Shown: positions 1 to 6,131 of the stretch, piece after piece
How positions within the stretch are numbered: position 1 is the first letter of the stretch
How the letters are laid out: the number at the start of each line of letters is the position of its first letter
Assembly (NCBI GenBank): GCA_023417265.1
Contig: JAEZFY010000196.1
Location: forward strand, 1-9,056
Origin: Actinomycetes bacterium
GTDB lineage: Bacteria; Actinomycetota; Acidimicrobiia; Acidimicrobiales; Ilumatobacteraceae
DNA length: 9,056 nt
Direction: 5' to 3'
Translations under genes and position numbers: made by a program
Notes under the pieces: generated by a model
What the model saw: the letters and a program-made list of their open reading frames with translations, nothing else
Told to the model about the DNA's origin: nothing
Databases searched by the model: none

Positions 1-456
1 GTCGGGGGGCGCACCGGCGCCGGCGGCTCGGGAAGCGACCCGCGCACCGCCGGGATCGGTTTCCTCGACCACATCATCTGCCCGGTGCTCGGCGGCTCGC
101 CACCCTACGACTCGTGGCTGGCGCCGCGCAGCGGCGGACGCCTGCACCAAGGCATCGACATGCTCGCCCCGGCCGGCACACCGCTCGTCGCCGTCGTGTC
201 CGGCGTCGTCACCCAGAAGACCAACCGCTTTGGCGGGATCACGATCTCGCTGATGGGCGACAACGGCAACCGCTACTACTACGCCCATCTGTCGGCCTGG
301 GAGGGCGGCAACGGATGGGTGCCGCAGGGCACGGTGATCGGGTACAACGGCGACACCGGGAACGCCACCGGCATCCCGCACCTGCACTTCCAGATCATGC
401 CGGGCAACGGCGTGCCGGTGAACCCCTATCCCTCCATCCTCGCCGCCGGCTGCTGA
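1..456 (+). CDS. M23 (LytM-type) metallopeptidase domain protein, 5' truncated
   Basis: C-terminal 151 residues of a zinc metallopeptidase of the peptidase M23 family, which cleaves peptide cross-links in peptidoglycan and normally acts outside the membrane. Visible: a Gly/Ser-rich linker (residues 1-20 of the fragment), then the catalytic domain with HQGID (zinc ligands H49 and D53), YAHLS (H96) and HLHF (H127 and H129). The HxxxD and HxH ligands are intact, so the domain looks catalytically competent rather than a degenerate LytM activator. The fragment has only two cysteines, C27 just before the domain and C151 as the last residue, which could form a disulfide (inference). The reading frame is open to the left edge, so the true start, any signal peptide and any coiled coil lie outside the window; an internal GTG at 85 is not a credible start. 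It ends in TGA, which is also the first base triplet of a large palindrome. Confidence 0.9.
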   Translation, partial: VGGRTGAGGSGSDPRTAGIGFLDHIICPVLGGSPPYDSWLAPRSGGRLHQGIDMLAPAGTPLVAVVSGVVTQKTNRFGGITISLMGDNGNRYYYAHLSAWEGGNGWVPQGTVIGYNGDTGNATGIPHLHFQIMPGNGVPVNPYPSILAAGC

Positions 457-558
457 CTCGGGCCAGATCGCCCGATCGCTGCGTTCCGTCTCGGCTCGTT
501 GACCGAAGTCAACGTCGCCTCGCCGCGCCTTGCGCTCGAACGATCTGACGCCGAGTCA
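454..558. repeat. 105-nt imperfect palindrome in a convergent intergenic gap
   Basis: Outer arms TGACTCGG (454-461) and CCGAGTCA (551-558) are perfect complements. The next arms CAGATCG (464-470) and CGATCTG (541-547) also pair. The centre is a perfect hairpin GTTGAC (498-503), loop CGAA, GTCAAC (508-513). All pairs share one centre near 506; the stretch between inner arm and central hairpin pairs only weakly. It begins on the stop codon of the M23 gene and lies between two convergent genes, so it may work as a bidirectional terminator, although no T-tract follows. A REP-like dispersed repeat is the alternative. Confidence 0.55.
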
Positions 559-569
559 GGACATTTGTT

Positions 570-583
570 GCCTCGTCGGAGGC
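570..583. other. Small hairpin in the convergent gap
   Basis: GCCTC (570-574), loop GTCG, GAGGC (579-583) forms a perfect 5-bp stem with a tetraloop. It sits 44 bp downstream of the DinB-like gene's stop on the minus strand, and may add to termination there. No T-tract on either strand. A 12-bp direct repeat TTGCCTCGTCGG (568-579 and 605-616) overlaps it; the significance of that is unclear in DNA this GC-rich. Confidence 0.25.
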
Positions 584-626
584 GGGCTGTGTCGGTGGTC
601 GGGTTTGCCTCGTCGGCTCGGAATCG

Positions 627-1157
627 TCAGCCCATGGTTTTCTGGCCGTCGATGGTTTCGCGGAGGATGTCGGCGTGGCCGGCGTGCTGGGCGGTCTCGG
701 CGATGATGTGGGTGATCACGCGGCGCACCGACCGGCTCGCACCGGGAGGAAACCAGGGGGCTGCGGGAAGCGCGTAGCGGGTGTCGAGGTCGAGCGTGGC
801 GACGAGTTCGTCGGTGCGTGCGGCCACCCGTTCGTACTCGGCGAGCACACCATCGAGGGTCTCGTCGGCGAGCAGCACGAAGCCGTTCCGGTACTCCGCC
901 AGCACGGCCGGGTCGGGGTGCTCCCAGTCGATGTCGGCGTTCATCGCCGACGGGGTGCCGGCCATGAAGTCGGCCCAGCCGGACTCGACCGACGCGACGT
1001 GCTTGATCAGGCCGCCGATCGACAGCTCGCTCACGGTTGGGCGCTGGCGGGCCTGGTCGTCGGTGAGCCCGGCGGCTGCGTGGCGGAGGAACGCGCGGTG
1101 GGCGGTGAGCGTCTCGAGGAGATCGGCGCGCTCGGTGGTGCTGTCGTGATCGGTCAT
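627..1157 (-). CDS. DinB/DUF664-family protein (putative metal-dependent thiol transferase fold)
   Basis: A 176-aa protein with the four-helix DinB/DUF664 pattern. The first conserved histidine is H53 in LIKHV, followed by E58 and W61. The C-terminal helix has H150, E154, H158 and H161 in an HIIAETAQHAGHAD block, the usual position of the remaining metal ligands. Members of the DinB superfamily are divalent-metal enzymes; several actinobacterial ones are mycothiol-dependent transferases or maleylpyruvate isomerases. The substrate here cannot be read from sequence. I chose the ATG at 1155-1157 because the family similarity begins right after it (helix LLETLTAHRAF). An in-frame ATG at 1176-1178 and a longer frame to 1256 exist, but they would run into the divergent regulator. 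No clear Shine-Dalgarno is seen; AATCGT lies 7 nt before the ATG, a weak match to a leaderless -10. It is divergent from a WYL regulator with a 61-bp gap, suggesting that the regulator controls it. Confidence 0.8.
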   Translation of the reverse strand: MTDHDSTTERADLLETLTAHRAFLRHAAAGLTDDQARQRPTVSELSIGGLIKHVASVESGWADFMAGTPSAMNADIDWEHPDPAVLAEYRNGFVLLADETLDGVLAEYERVAARTDELVATLDLDTRYALPAAPWFPPGASRSVRRVITHIIAETAQHAGHADILRETIDGQKTMG

Positions 1158-1176
1158 GCTGGCGACGATTCCAGGC

Positions 1177-1201
1177 ATTGCGGCCAGCTTTCGTCCGCAA
1201 T
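1177..1201. promoter_or_regulatory. Candidate operator: perfect inverted repeat between divergent genes
   Basis: ATTGCGG (1177-1183) and CCGCAAT (1195-1201) are exact 7-bp complements separated by 11 bp, giving half-site centres about 18 bp apart, close to two helical turns. The site lies in the 61-bp gap between the DinB-like gene (start 1157, minus) and the WYL regulator (start 1219, plus). It is a natural binding site candidate for that regulator, controlling itself and its neighbour. Functional assignment is inference. Confidence 0.5.
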
Positions 1202-1218
1202 CCCTCGACCTTGTTGTC

Positions 1219-2175
1219 ATGGCTGACACCACCGCGCGCACGATGCGGCTGCTCACGCTGCTCCAGCGCCGGCGCTACTGGCCGGGGCCCGAGCTCGCCG
1301 ACCGGCTGGAGGTCTCGGCGCGGACGTTGCGGCGCGACGTCGAGCGGCTGCGCGGGTTGGGTTACACGGTCGAGTCCGACCGCGGCGTGGAGGGCGGTTA
1401 CCGGCTGGCGTCGGCCGGGGGTACCGTGCCGCTGCTGGTCGACGACGACGAGGCGGTCGCCCTGGCGGTCGGCCTGCACCTCGCCGCGCAAGGTTCGGTG
1501 GAGCTCGCCGAGGCGGCGGTGGGCGCGCTCACCAAGGTGCTCGCCCTGCTGCCGCCCGACCAGCGACGTCGGGCCGACACGGTGCGCGCGGCGACCGCCG
1601 TCGCGCCGGGGCTGGCCGCGGCCGGACCGGCACTGGCCGTCCTGGCGGCCGTCGCCGGAGCGTGCCGCGATCGCGTACGGCTCGGGTTCGCCTACGTGGC
1701 GGCCGATGGCACGGCGTCCGAGCGCTACGTCGAACCACACGGCCTGGTGGCGATGGGGGCGCGGTACTACCTCGTGGCGTTCGATCTCGACCGTGCCGAC
1801 TGGCGCACGTTTCGGCTCGATCGGCTCGACGACCCGCGCCCGGCGCGCACCGAGTTCCCGCCGCGCGATGTGCCGTTCGACGACCTGCGCGAGTACGTGC
1901 GGCGGGGCCAACGCAACCGCCAGGCGCGACACCGGGTCGTGCTCGACGTCGCTCGCCCGGCGGCCGAGATGGAGGCCGCCTACGGCCGCTGGGTCGAGGT
2001 CGCTGATCGCGGCGCCGGCTGGGCGCGGCTGACGATGGACGTCGACGATTTCGTGTGGCCGCTCAACATCGCCGTCAACCTCAGCGCCGAGTTCCGCGTC
2101 ATCGGCCCGCCCGAGCTGGCGGACCGGGTGGCCGCGGCCGCGGCGGCGTTCAGCGCGGCGGTCGGGTCCGGCTGA
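1219..2175 (+). CDS. YafY-type transcriptional regulator (HTH + WYL domain)
   Basis: A 318-aa protein of the size expected for YafY-like regulators. The N-terminal DeoR/HTH_11-type winged helix-turn-helix spans about residues 7-63 (ELADRLEVSARTLRRDVERL recognition region, then the wing GVEGGYRL). The WYL domain is in the middle; its signature tripeptide reads YYL (Y183-L185), followed by the conserved TFRLDRL (197-203). A WCX-like C-terminal region follows. WYL domains bind small ligands or nucleic acids, and such regulators usually act on an adjacent gene. The ATG at 1219 is chosen because the HTH starts within ten residues. An earlier in-frame ATG at 1156 would overlap the divergent gene's start codon and add a segment unlike the family. 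No Shine-Dalgarno is seen before 1219. Its 3' end overlaps rlmN, convergently, by 26 bp. It is transcribed away from the DinB-like gene with a palindromic site between them. Confidence 0.88.
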   Translation: MADTTARTMRLLTLLQRRRYWPGPELADRLEVSARTLRRDVERLRGLGYTVESDRGVEGGYRLASAGGTVPLLVDDDEAVALAVGLHLAAQGSVELAEAAVGALTKVLALLPPDQRRRADTVRAATAVAPGLAAAGPALAVLAAVAGACRDRVRLGFAYVAADGTASERYVEPHGLVAMGARYYLVAFDLDRADWRTFRLDRLDDPRPARTEFPPRDVPFDDLREYVRRGQRNRQARHRVVLDVARPAAEMEAAYGRWVEVADRGAGWARLTMDVDDFVWPLNIAVNLSAEFRVIGPPELADRVAAAAAAFSAAVGSG

Positions 2176-3199
2176 TCGTCACGGGTTGGCCGGCGGCGAG
2201 CTGGCCGCAGGCAGCGTCGATGTCGGTGCCCCGGTTCTGGCGCACCGTGGCGTTGGCCCCGAGTTGTTCGAGCAGGTCGCGGAACTCGTGCACCCGTTTG
2301 AGTGGCGATCCCTTGGTGGGGTAGCCGGGCGTCGGGTTGAGCGGGATCAGGTTGACGTGCGCCCGCGGCCGCAATCGGCGGCACAGGGCGGCCAGTTCGG
2401 CAGCGTCGGTTGGGCGGTCGTTGACGCCGTCGATCATCGCCCACTCAAAGCTGATCCGGCGGTGCTTGACCTGCAGGTACTCGTTGCACGCGACGAGCAG
2501 ATCGTCGATCGGGTAGCGCTTGTTGATCGGCACGAGCTCGTTGCGGAGCGCATCGTTGGCGGCGTGCAGCGAGACTGCGAGGTTCACCGGCAGCGGGCGC
2601 GTGGCGAAGTCGCGGATGCCCGGGATCAGACCGACCGTCGAGATCGTGAGGTGCCGTGCGGAGATGCCGAGGTCGGCGTGCATGCGTTCTGCGGCCGCCC
2701 ACACGGGTCCGGTGTTGGCGAGCGGCTCGCCCATCCCCATGAACACGATGTTCGACACCCGGCGCCCGACGCTGCGCGCCCGCCGGGCGGCGCGCACGAC
2801 CTGCTCGACGATCTCGCCGGTGGTCAGGTGGCGCGTGAAGCCGGCCTGCCCGGTGGCGCAGAACCCACACGCCATCGCACACCCCGCCTGGCTGGAGATG
2901 CAGACGGTGGCCCGTTCGGGGTACAGCATCAGGACGGTTTCGATGCGGGCTCCGCCGTCGAGCTCCCACAGGAATTTGACGGTGTCGCCGTTGTTCGACA
3001 CCGACTCGGTGACGGGTGTCAGTGCCGTGGGTGCGCGCTCGTCGAGCTCGTGGCGCAGCGGCTTGGGGAGGTTCGTCAGCTCGCCCGGCTCGGCGAGTTG
3101 CTCGTACAGCCCGCGCCACACCTGCTCGACCCGGTACGCAGGGGTTCCGGCGAGCAGTTCGGCGAACTCGTCGCGGGTGAGGTCGTAACGCGTGCTCAG
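2150..3199 (-). CDS. rlmN: Dual-specificity 23S rRNA / tRNA adenine C2-methyltransferase, radical SAM
   Basis: RlmN methylates C2 of A2503 in 23S rRNA and A37 in some tRNAs, in the cytoplasm. From the start proposed here it is 349 aa. The radical-SAM cluster motif CxxxCxxC is C107, C111, C114 (GCAMACGFC). The two catalytic cysteines of the family are present: C100 in CISSQAG and C331 in AACGQL; their spacing of 231 is close to that of E. coli C118 and C355. The GMGEP motif and the accessory N-terminal region (PAYRVEQVWRGLY) are also there. Start: no ATG, GTG or TTG exists in frame near the 5' end. The only good candidate is CTG at 3199-3197, which overlaps the pepF stop as CTGA and has GGGAG 7 nt upstream (3211-3207). 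The next usable codon, GTG at 3121-3119, would remove 26 conserved residues. Last gene of the mshD-pepF-rlmN operon; its end overlaps the convergent regulator gene. Confidence 0.93.
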   Translation of the reverse strand: MSTRYDLTRDEFAELLAGTPAYRVEQVWRGLYEQLAEPGELTNLPKPLRHELDERAPTALTPVTESVSNNGDTVKFLWELDGGARIETVLMLYPERATVCISSQAGCAMACGFCATGQAGFTRHLTTGEIVEQVVRAARRARSVGRRVSNIVFMGMGEPLANTGPVWAAAERMHADLGISARHLTISTVGLIPGIRDFATRPLPVNLAVSLHAANDALRNELVPINKRYPIDDLLVACNEYLQVKHRRISFEWAMIDGVNDRPTDAAELAALCRRLRPRAHVNLIPLNPTPGYPTKGSPLKRVHEFRDLLEQLGANATVRQNRGTDIDAACGQLAAGQPVTISRTRPPR

Positions 3200-5037
3200 G
3201 CGACGGCTCCCGGGAACACCTCGGCCGCCAACTCGGCGTACTGACGGATCCGCTCGCGCACGACGTCGACCGAGGCGTGCCAGAACGCGGCGTCGGTGAC
3301 GTCGAGCCCGAACGCCCGCCCGAGCTGCTCGGCCGAATCGATCCCCGCCCGCGACAGCAGGTCGGCGTAGCCGGCCCGGAACCGGTCCGGGTCCTCCTGG
3401 TACTTGGCGTACAGGCCGAGCCCGAACAGCAACCCGTACGTGTACGGCCAGTTGTAGAAGTGCGTGCCGTAGTAGTGCGGCTTGAGCAGCCACATGTACG
3501 GGTGGCGGGTGGTCAGGTCGATCCCGTCGCCGTAGGCCCGCTCCTGTGAGTCGAGCATCAGCTCGTTGAGTTCGGTGACGCTGAGCGTGCGCCGTTGCCG
3601 GCGGGCGAACAGCTCCGACTCGAACAGGAATCGGGAATGGATGTCGACGATGACCTGGGTGGTGCCGGCCAGGTCGACGTCGAGCAGCGCCAGCCGGTCG
3701 CCGCCGGTGAGCCGGCTCAGCCCCGACTCGACGGCGAGCGTCTCGCAGAAGATGCTGGCCGTCTCGGCCAAGGCCATCGGCATCCGCTTCTGCAGCGGGG
3801 TCCGACCGACCAACGTCGTGTTGTGGTAGGCGTGACCGAGCTCGTGGGCGGTGGTTTGGGCCGAGTCGACCGAGCCCGACCAGTTGAGCAACACGAGCGA
3901 GCGGTCGTCGAAGAACTGCAGGCAGAACGCCCCGCCGGTCTTGCCGTCGCGCGGGGCGGCGTCGATCCACGATTCGGCGAGCGCCCGGTCGACGAGCCCG
4001 CCGAGTTCGGCGCTGTAGTCGCCGAACGCGGTGCGCACGAGGTCGATCCCCTCGTCCCACGAGATCGTGCTGGCGACCTTGGGCAGGGGGGCGATCAGGT
4101 CCCACCACGGCAGCCCGCCGTTGGCGCCGGCCGAGCGGTGCAGCTGGGCTTTGGTGCGCATCCAGCCGCGCAGGTCGGGGAGCGCAGCCAAGATCGCGTC
4201 GTTCATCGCGTCGAACGTGGCCCGGCTGACGCTGTTGGCGTAGAGCGAGGCGTCGAGTGGGCTGTCCCAGTGGCGGCGGGCGTTGACGGCGTTGGCTTCG
4301 CCCTTGATCGCGTTGAGCGCGGCGGCGACCGGCACGGCGATCGTCGGCCACGCCTCGAGTTCGGCGGCGAAGGCCGCCGACCGGACCGCCGGGTCGGGGT
4401 CGGTAGCGAGGCCGCGGACGGCGGGCATCGGGAGCGCCGCCGAGCCGCTCGGCAGCTCGACGGTTGCCGTCAGCTGTGAGGTGACGTCGCGCTGGAGGCG
4501 GCTCCACGCGCTCGACCCGGTGACCGACAGTTCGGCGAAGAGGTGCTCTTCGGCTTCGGTCATCTGATGCGCGGCCCGTTCGGCGAGCCGGCGCAGCGGC
4601 TCGGCGTGTTCGGCGACCTCGACCGACACGGCGCTGAGCGCGTCGACGCCGAGCGCGTGAACCCAGTCGGCGAGCCGCGACAGCAGCGGGGCGACGGCCG
4701 CCTGCTTGGTGGTGATCTCGGCGAGCGCGGCCTGGGCTTGGTCGTCGCGTGAGTCGGTGCTGACGAACGCGTAGGCCGTGGCTGCGGTGACCTGGCCGTC
4801 GGTCATCACCCGGTTGTATTCGCGGAGGACGGCATCGGCGGCGCGCCCGTCGTCGTCGGTGACCGGCCGCGGGGCGACGGCGCGGACGTCGTGCTCGTCG
4901 AACAGGCCGACGAGCCGGGTGACGTCGGCGCCGATCCGTTCGATCGCGGCCCGGAACGACGGCGCGTCGAGCGATGCGTGGGCGTCGGCGGTGCTCCAGC
5001 GCGGCAGCTCGTCGGCGGGGCGGGTGGTGGTCGTCAT
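3196..5037 (-). CDS. M3B-family oligoendopeptidase (PepF-like)
   Basis: A 613-aa cytosolic zinc metallopeptidase of family M3, of the pepF/M3 type that cleaves short peptides. No signal peptide or membrane segment is seen. Zinc site: HELGH (H398, E399, H402) with the third ligand E425 in ALAETAS, 27 residues after the first histidine, as is normal for M3. The C-terminal block PHYYGTHFYNWPYTYG (520-535) holds the substrate-binding His/Tyr residues typical of PepF. Full length for the family and no lesion. The start ATG at 5037 overlaps the mshD stop as ATGA and has AAAGGG (5048-5043) 5 nt upstream. The stop overlaps the CTG start of rlmN. As the middle gene of the operon it is presumably co-translated with both neighbours. 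Its role is probably general peptide turnover; the context suggests no special substrate. A pepF symbol is not assigned, because several M3 paralogues share these features. Confidence 0.92.
   Translation of the reverse strand: MTTTTRPADELPRWSTADAHASLDAPSFRAAIERIGADVTRLVGLFDEHDVRAVAPRPVTDDDGRAADAVLREYNRVMTDGQVTAATAYAFVSTDSRDDQAQAALAEITTKQAAVAPLLSRLADWVHALGVDALSAVSVEVAEHAEPLRRLAERAAHQMTEAEEHLFAELSVTGSSAWSRLQRDVTSQLTATVELPSGSAALPMPAVRGLATDPDPAVRSAAFAAELEAWPTIAVPVAAALNAIKGEANAVNARRHWDSPLDASLYANSVSRATFDAMNDAILAALPDLRGWMRTKAQLHRSAGANGGLPWWDLIAPLPKVASTISWDEGIDLVRTAFGDYSAELGGLVDRALAESWIDAAPRDGKTGGAFCLQFFDDRSLVLLNWSGSVDSAQTTAHELGHAYHNTTLVGRTPLQKRMPMALAETASIFCETLAVESGLSRLTGGDRLALLDVDLAGTTQVIVDIHSRFLFESELFARRQRRTLSVTELNELMLDSQERAYGDGIDLTTRHPYMWLLKPHYYGTHFYNWPYTYGLLFGLGLYAKYQEDPDRFRAGYADLLSRAGIDSAEQLGRAFGLDVTDAAFWHASVDVVRERIRQYAELAAEVFPGAVA
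3207..3211 (-). promoter_or_regulatory. Ribosome binding site for rlmN supporting a CTG start
   Basis: GGGAG on the minus strand, inside the last codons of the M3 peptidase gene, lies 7 nt before the CTG at 3199-3197. That spacing is ideal and decides the start choice, because no conventional start codon is in frame nearby. Confidence 0.6.
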
Positions 5038-5912
5038 CGAGGCCCTTTCACCGTGCCGCTGAAGGCGGTGCGGGTGCGGTGGATGTGGAAACCGAGCCGG
5101 GTGTACATCCCGAGCGCGGCCTGGTTGGCGGCGTCGACGTACAGGTTGGCGGTGGTGATCCCGCGTTCGGCGAGCGAGTCGAGGCCGGCCAGGGTGAGCT
5201 CGCTGCCGAGGCCGCGCCCGGCGAAGTCGGGGTCGGCGGCGATCACGTAGATCTCACCGAGCGCCGGCGCGTCGGCGGTGGCCGGGTGGACCTTGGTCCA
5301 GCAGAATCCCGCCAGGCGCCCGTCCTGCTCGTGGAGCCGGAAGCCCTCGGCGGAGAACCAGTCGGCGGCGAGCCGGGTGGCGAGCGTGGCCACCGTCCAG
5401 CCGCCTTGCTCGGGGTGCCCGGCGAACGCCCGGTTGTTGACGTCGAGCCATGCGGCCTCGTCGGCGCTGCCGGGGCGGAAGGCGCGCGTCGCGATCGTGG
5501 CGTGGCGTTCGTGCGGGAGTGCCCGGCGCATCTCGTACAGCGAGCGTTCGGGGGTGAGGCCGTACGCGGCGGCGATCGCCGTGACGTCGGGCGACGGGTC
5601 GTCGACCCACCACGTGACGTGGCCGCCGCCGTCGGCGAGGTGGGCGTCGAGCGCGGTCTCGGCGGCGTCGCCGCGGGCGCTCGGCTGATCGCCGACGACC
5701 TCGAGTTCGGCGCCCCCGGCCGTCGCCGACACCTGCGCGTATGCCGCGGGGAGCCCGTCGGGGCCGAGCACGCGCACGCCCACGAATCCCGTCGCGCCAC
5801 CGGCGAGCAGATCGAGCCAGAGGTGGTCGCTCAGCCCGAACGGGCCGGCGTACGCCTGCAGCTCGGCGAGCTGTCCGGGGTCGGGGCGGCGGACCACCTC
5901 GACCACGTGCAT
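5034..5912 (-). CDS. mshD: Mycothiol synthase (acetyltransferase)
   Basis: MshD acetylates Cys-GlcN-Ins with acetyl-CoA, the last step of mycothiol synthesis in the cytosol. The protein is 292 aa with tandem GNAT halves. The C-terminal half carries the family hallmark NNRAFAGHPEQGGWT (159-173), FCWTKVHP (203-210), the acetyl-CoA loop DFAGRGLG (229-236) after LGEIYVIAADP, and LYVDAANQAA (257-266). The N-terminal half is degenerate: the LEVV strand is followed by a short segment without a recognisable R/QxxGxG loop. The ATG at 5912-5910 is chosen over the in-frame ATG at 5987 because a TAGCCT hexamer lies 7 nt before it, the leaderless layout seen at two other genes here, and because the upstream 25 residues look unrelated to the family. 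First gene of the operon; its stop overlaps the pepF-like start (ATGA). Its presence is the strongest taxonomic marker in the window. Confidence 0.93.
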   Translation of the reverse strand: MHVVEVVRRPDPGQLAELQAYAGPFGLSDHLWLDLLAGGATGFVGVRVLGPDGLPAAYAQVSATAGGAELEVVGDQPSARGDAAETALDAHLADGGGHVTWWVDDPSPDVTAIAAAYGLTPERSLYEMRRALPHERHATIATRAFRPGSADEAAWLDVNNRAFAGHPEQGGWTVATLATRLAADWFSAEGFRLHEQDGRLAGFCWTKVHPATADAPALGEIYVIAADPDFAGRGLGSELTLAGLDSLAERGITTANLYVDAANQAALGMYTRLGFHIHRTRTAFSGTVKGPR

Positions 5913-5919
5913 GTGGCGC

Positions 5920-5925
5920 AGGCTA
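5920..5925 (-). promoter_or_regulatory. -10 element for leaderless mshD transcript
   Basis: TAGCCT on the minus strand fits TANNNT and is followed by 7 nt and the mshD ATG at 5912. This places the transcription start at or next to the A of ATG. No clear -35 is seen. The same hexamer and spacing class recurs at 6348-6353 and (as TAGCGT) at 6393-6398. Confidence 0.55.
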
Positions 5926-5954
5926 CCCACGCTGATGGGCGACGAGATTTCGGT

Positions 5955-5962
5955 CACATGTG
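5955..5962. repeat. Short palindrome CACATGTG upstream of mshD
   Basis: Perfect 8-bp palindrome about 30 bp upstream of the mshD -10, flanked by GG and CC that extend it with one mismatch. Possible regulator site, but short enough to be chance. Confidence 0.2.
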
Positions 5963-5978
5963 CCCCGAGCTGGTTGCC

Positions 5979-6006
5979 TTGAGTCACGCAAGCGTGTGAG
6001 AATGAT
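5979..6006 (+). promoter_or_regulatory. Possible plus-strand promoter ahead of a hairpin cluster
   Basis: TTGAGT (5979-5984), 16-bp spacer, AATGAT (6001-6006): each hexamer matches the sigma-70 consensus at 4 of 6 positions. The spacer contains a perfect 12-bp palindrome CACGC-AA-GCGTG (5985-5996), a possible operator. Transcription would start about 6013 and run directly into the three hairpins at 6009-6108. Weak motif match; no protein gene follows on this strand before hisC. Confidence 0.3.
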
Positions 6007-6008
6007 GG

Positions 6009-6071
6009 TCCAGGTTCCCGCCACCTGGAACGGGCGCGTGGCCCCGGCTCCGCCGCTGGGGTCCGCCCACG
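6009..6071. other. Hairpin cluster in intergenic gap (possible structured RNA)
   Basis: Two stem-loops lie side by side. The first is TCCAGGT (6009-6015) with ACCTGGA (6023-6029), a perfect 7-bp stem with a 7-nt loop. The second is CCCCGGC (6042-6048) with GCTGGGG (6055-6061), a 7-bp stem with one G-U pair on the plus strand; it is lengthened by CGTGG (6037-6041) pairing with CCACG (6067-6071) across a 5-nt bulge. They precede a third hairpin at 6076-6108. This could be the 3' UTR of the small minus-strand gene or a separate plus-strand RNA. No known RNA family is recognised. Confidence 0.35.
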
Positions 6072-6075
6072 GATT

Positions 6076-6108
6076 GAGCGGCCCTCGTCACACCAACGGG
6101 GGCCGCTC
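6076..6108 (-). terminator. Strong stem-loop, likely terminator of the small minus-strand gene
   Basis: GAGCGGCCC (6076-6084) and GGGCCGCTC (6100-6108) are perfect 9-bp complements. Two further pairs (one T-G) close the loop to 11 nt. It lies 23 bp downstream of the stop of the 69-aa gene on the minus strand, the right place for a terminator. No T-tract follows on either strand, as is common for GC-rich terminators. It could equally end a plus-strand transcript from about 6013. Confidence 0.5.
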
Positions 6109-6131
6109 CCGTCCGCTCCGGTCGGCTCGCC

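Noticed and set aside
556..1932. Minus-strand 458-aa open frame across the DinB-like and regulator genes
   Set aside because: Arg/His/Pro-rich composition, and it covers two well-supported genes in other frames.
3595..4479. Plus-strand 294-aa open frame opposite the M3 peptidase gene
   Set aside because: Antisense shadow with Arg/Gly/Val-rich composition and no recognisable domain.
3200..4507. Very long minus-strand frame joining rlmN to an upstream extension (785 codons in all)
   Set aside because: The upstream part is the out-of-frame shadow of the M3 peptidase gene; it is Arg/Pro-rich with no domain. RlmN homology begins only at about 3199.
5913..5987. Upstream ATG at 5987 as mshD start
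   Set aside because: It would add 25 residues unlike MshD and would place the TAGCCT promoter inside the gene.
4974..5999. Plus-strand 341-aa open frame opposite mshD
   Set aside because: Gly/Val/Arg-rich low-complexity antisense shadow of mshD, caused by high GC. The opposite strand has clear MshD motifs.
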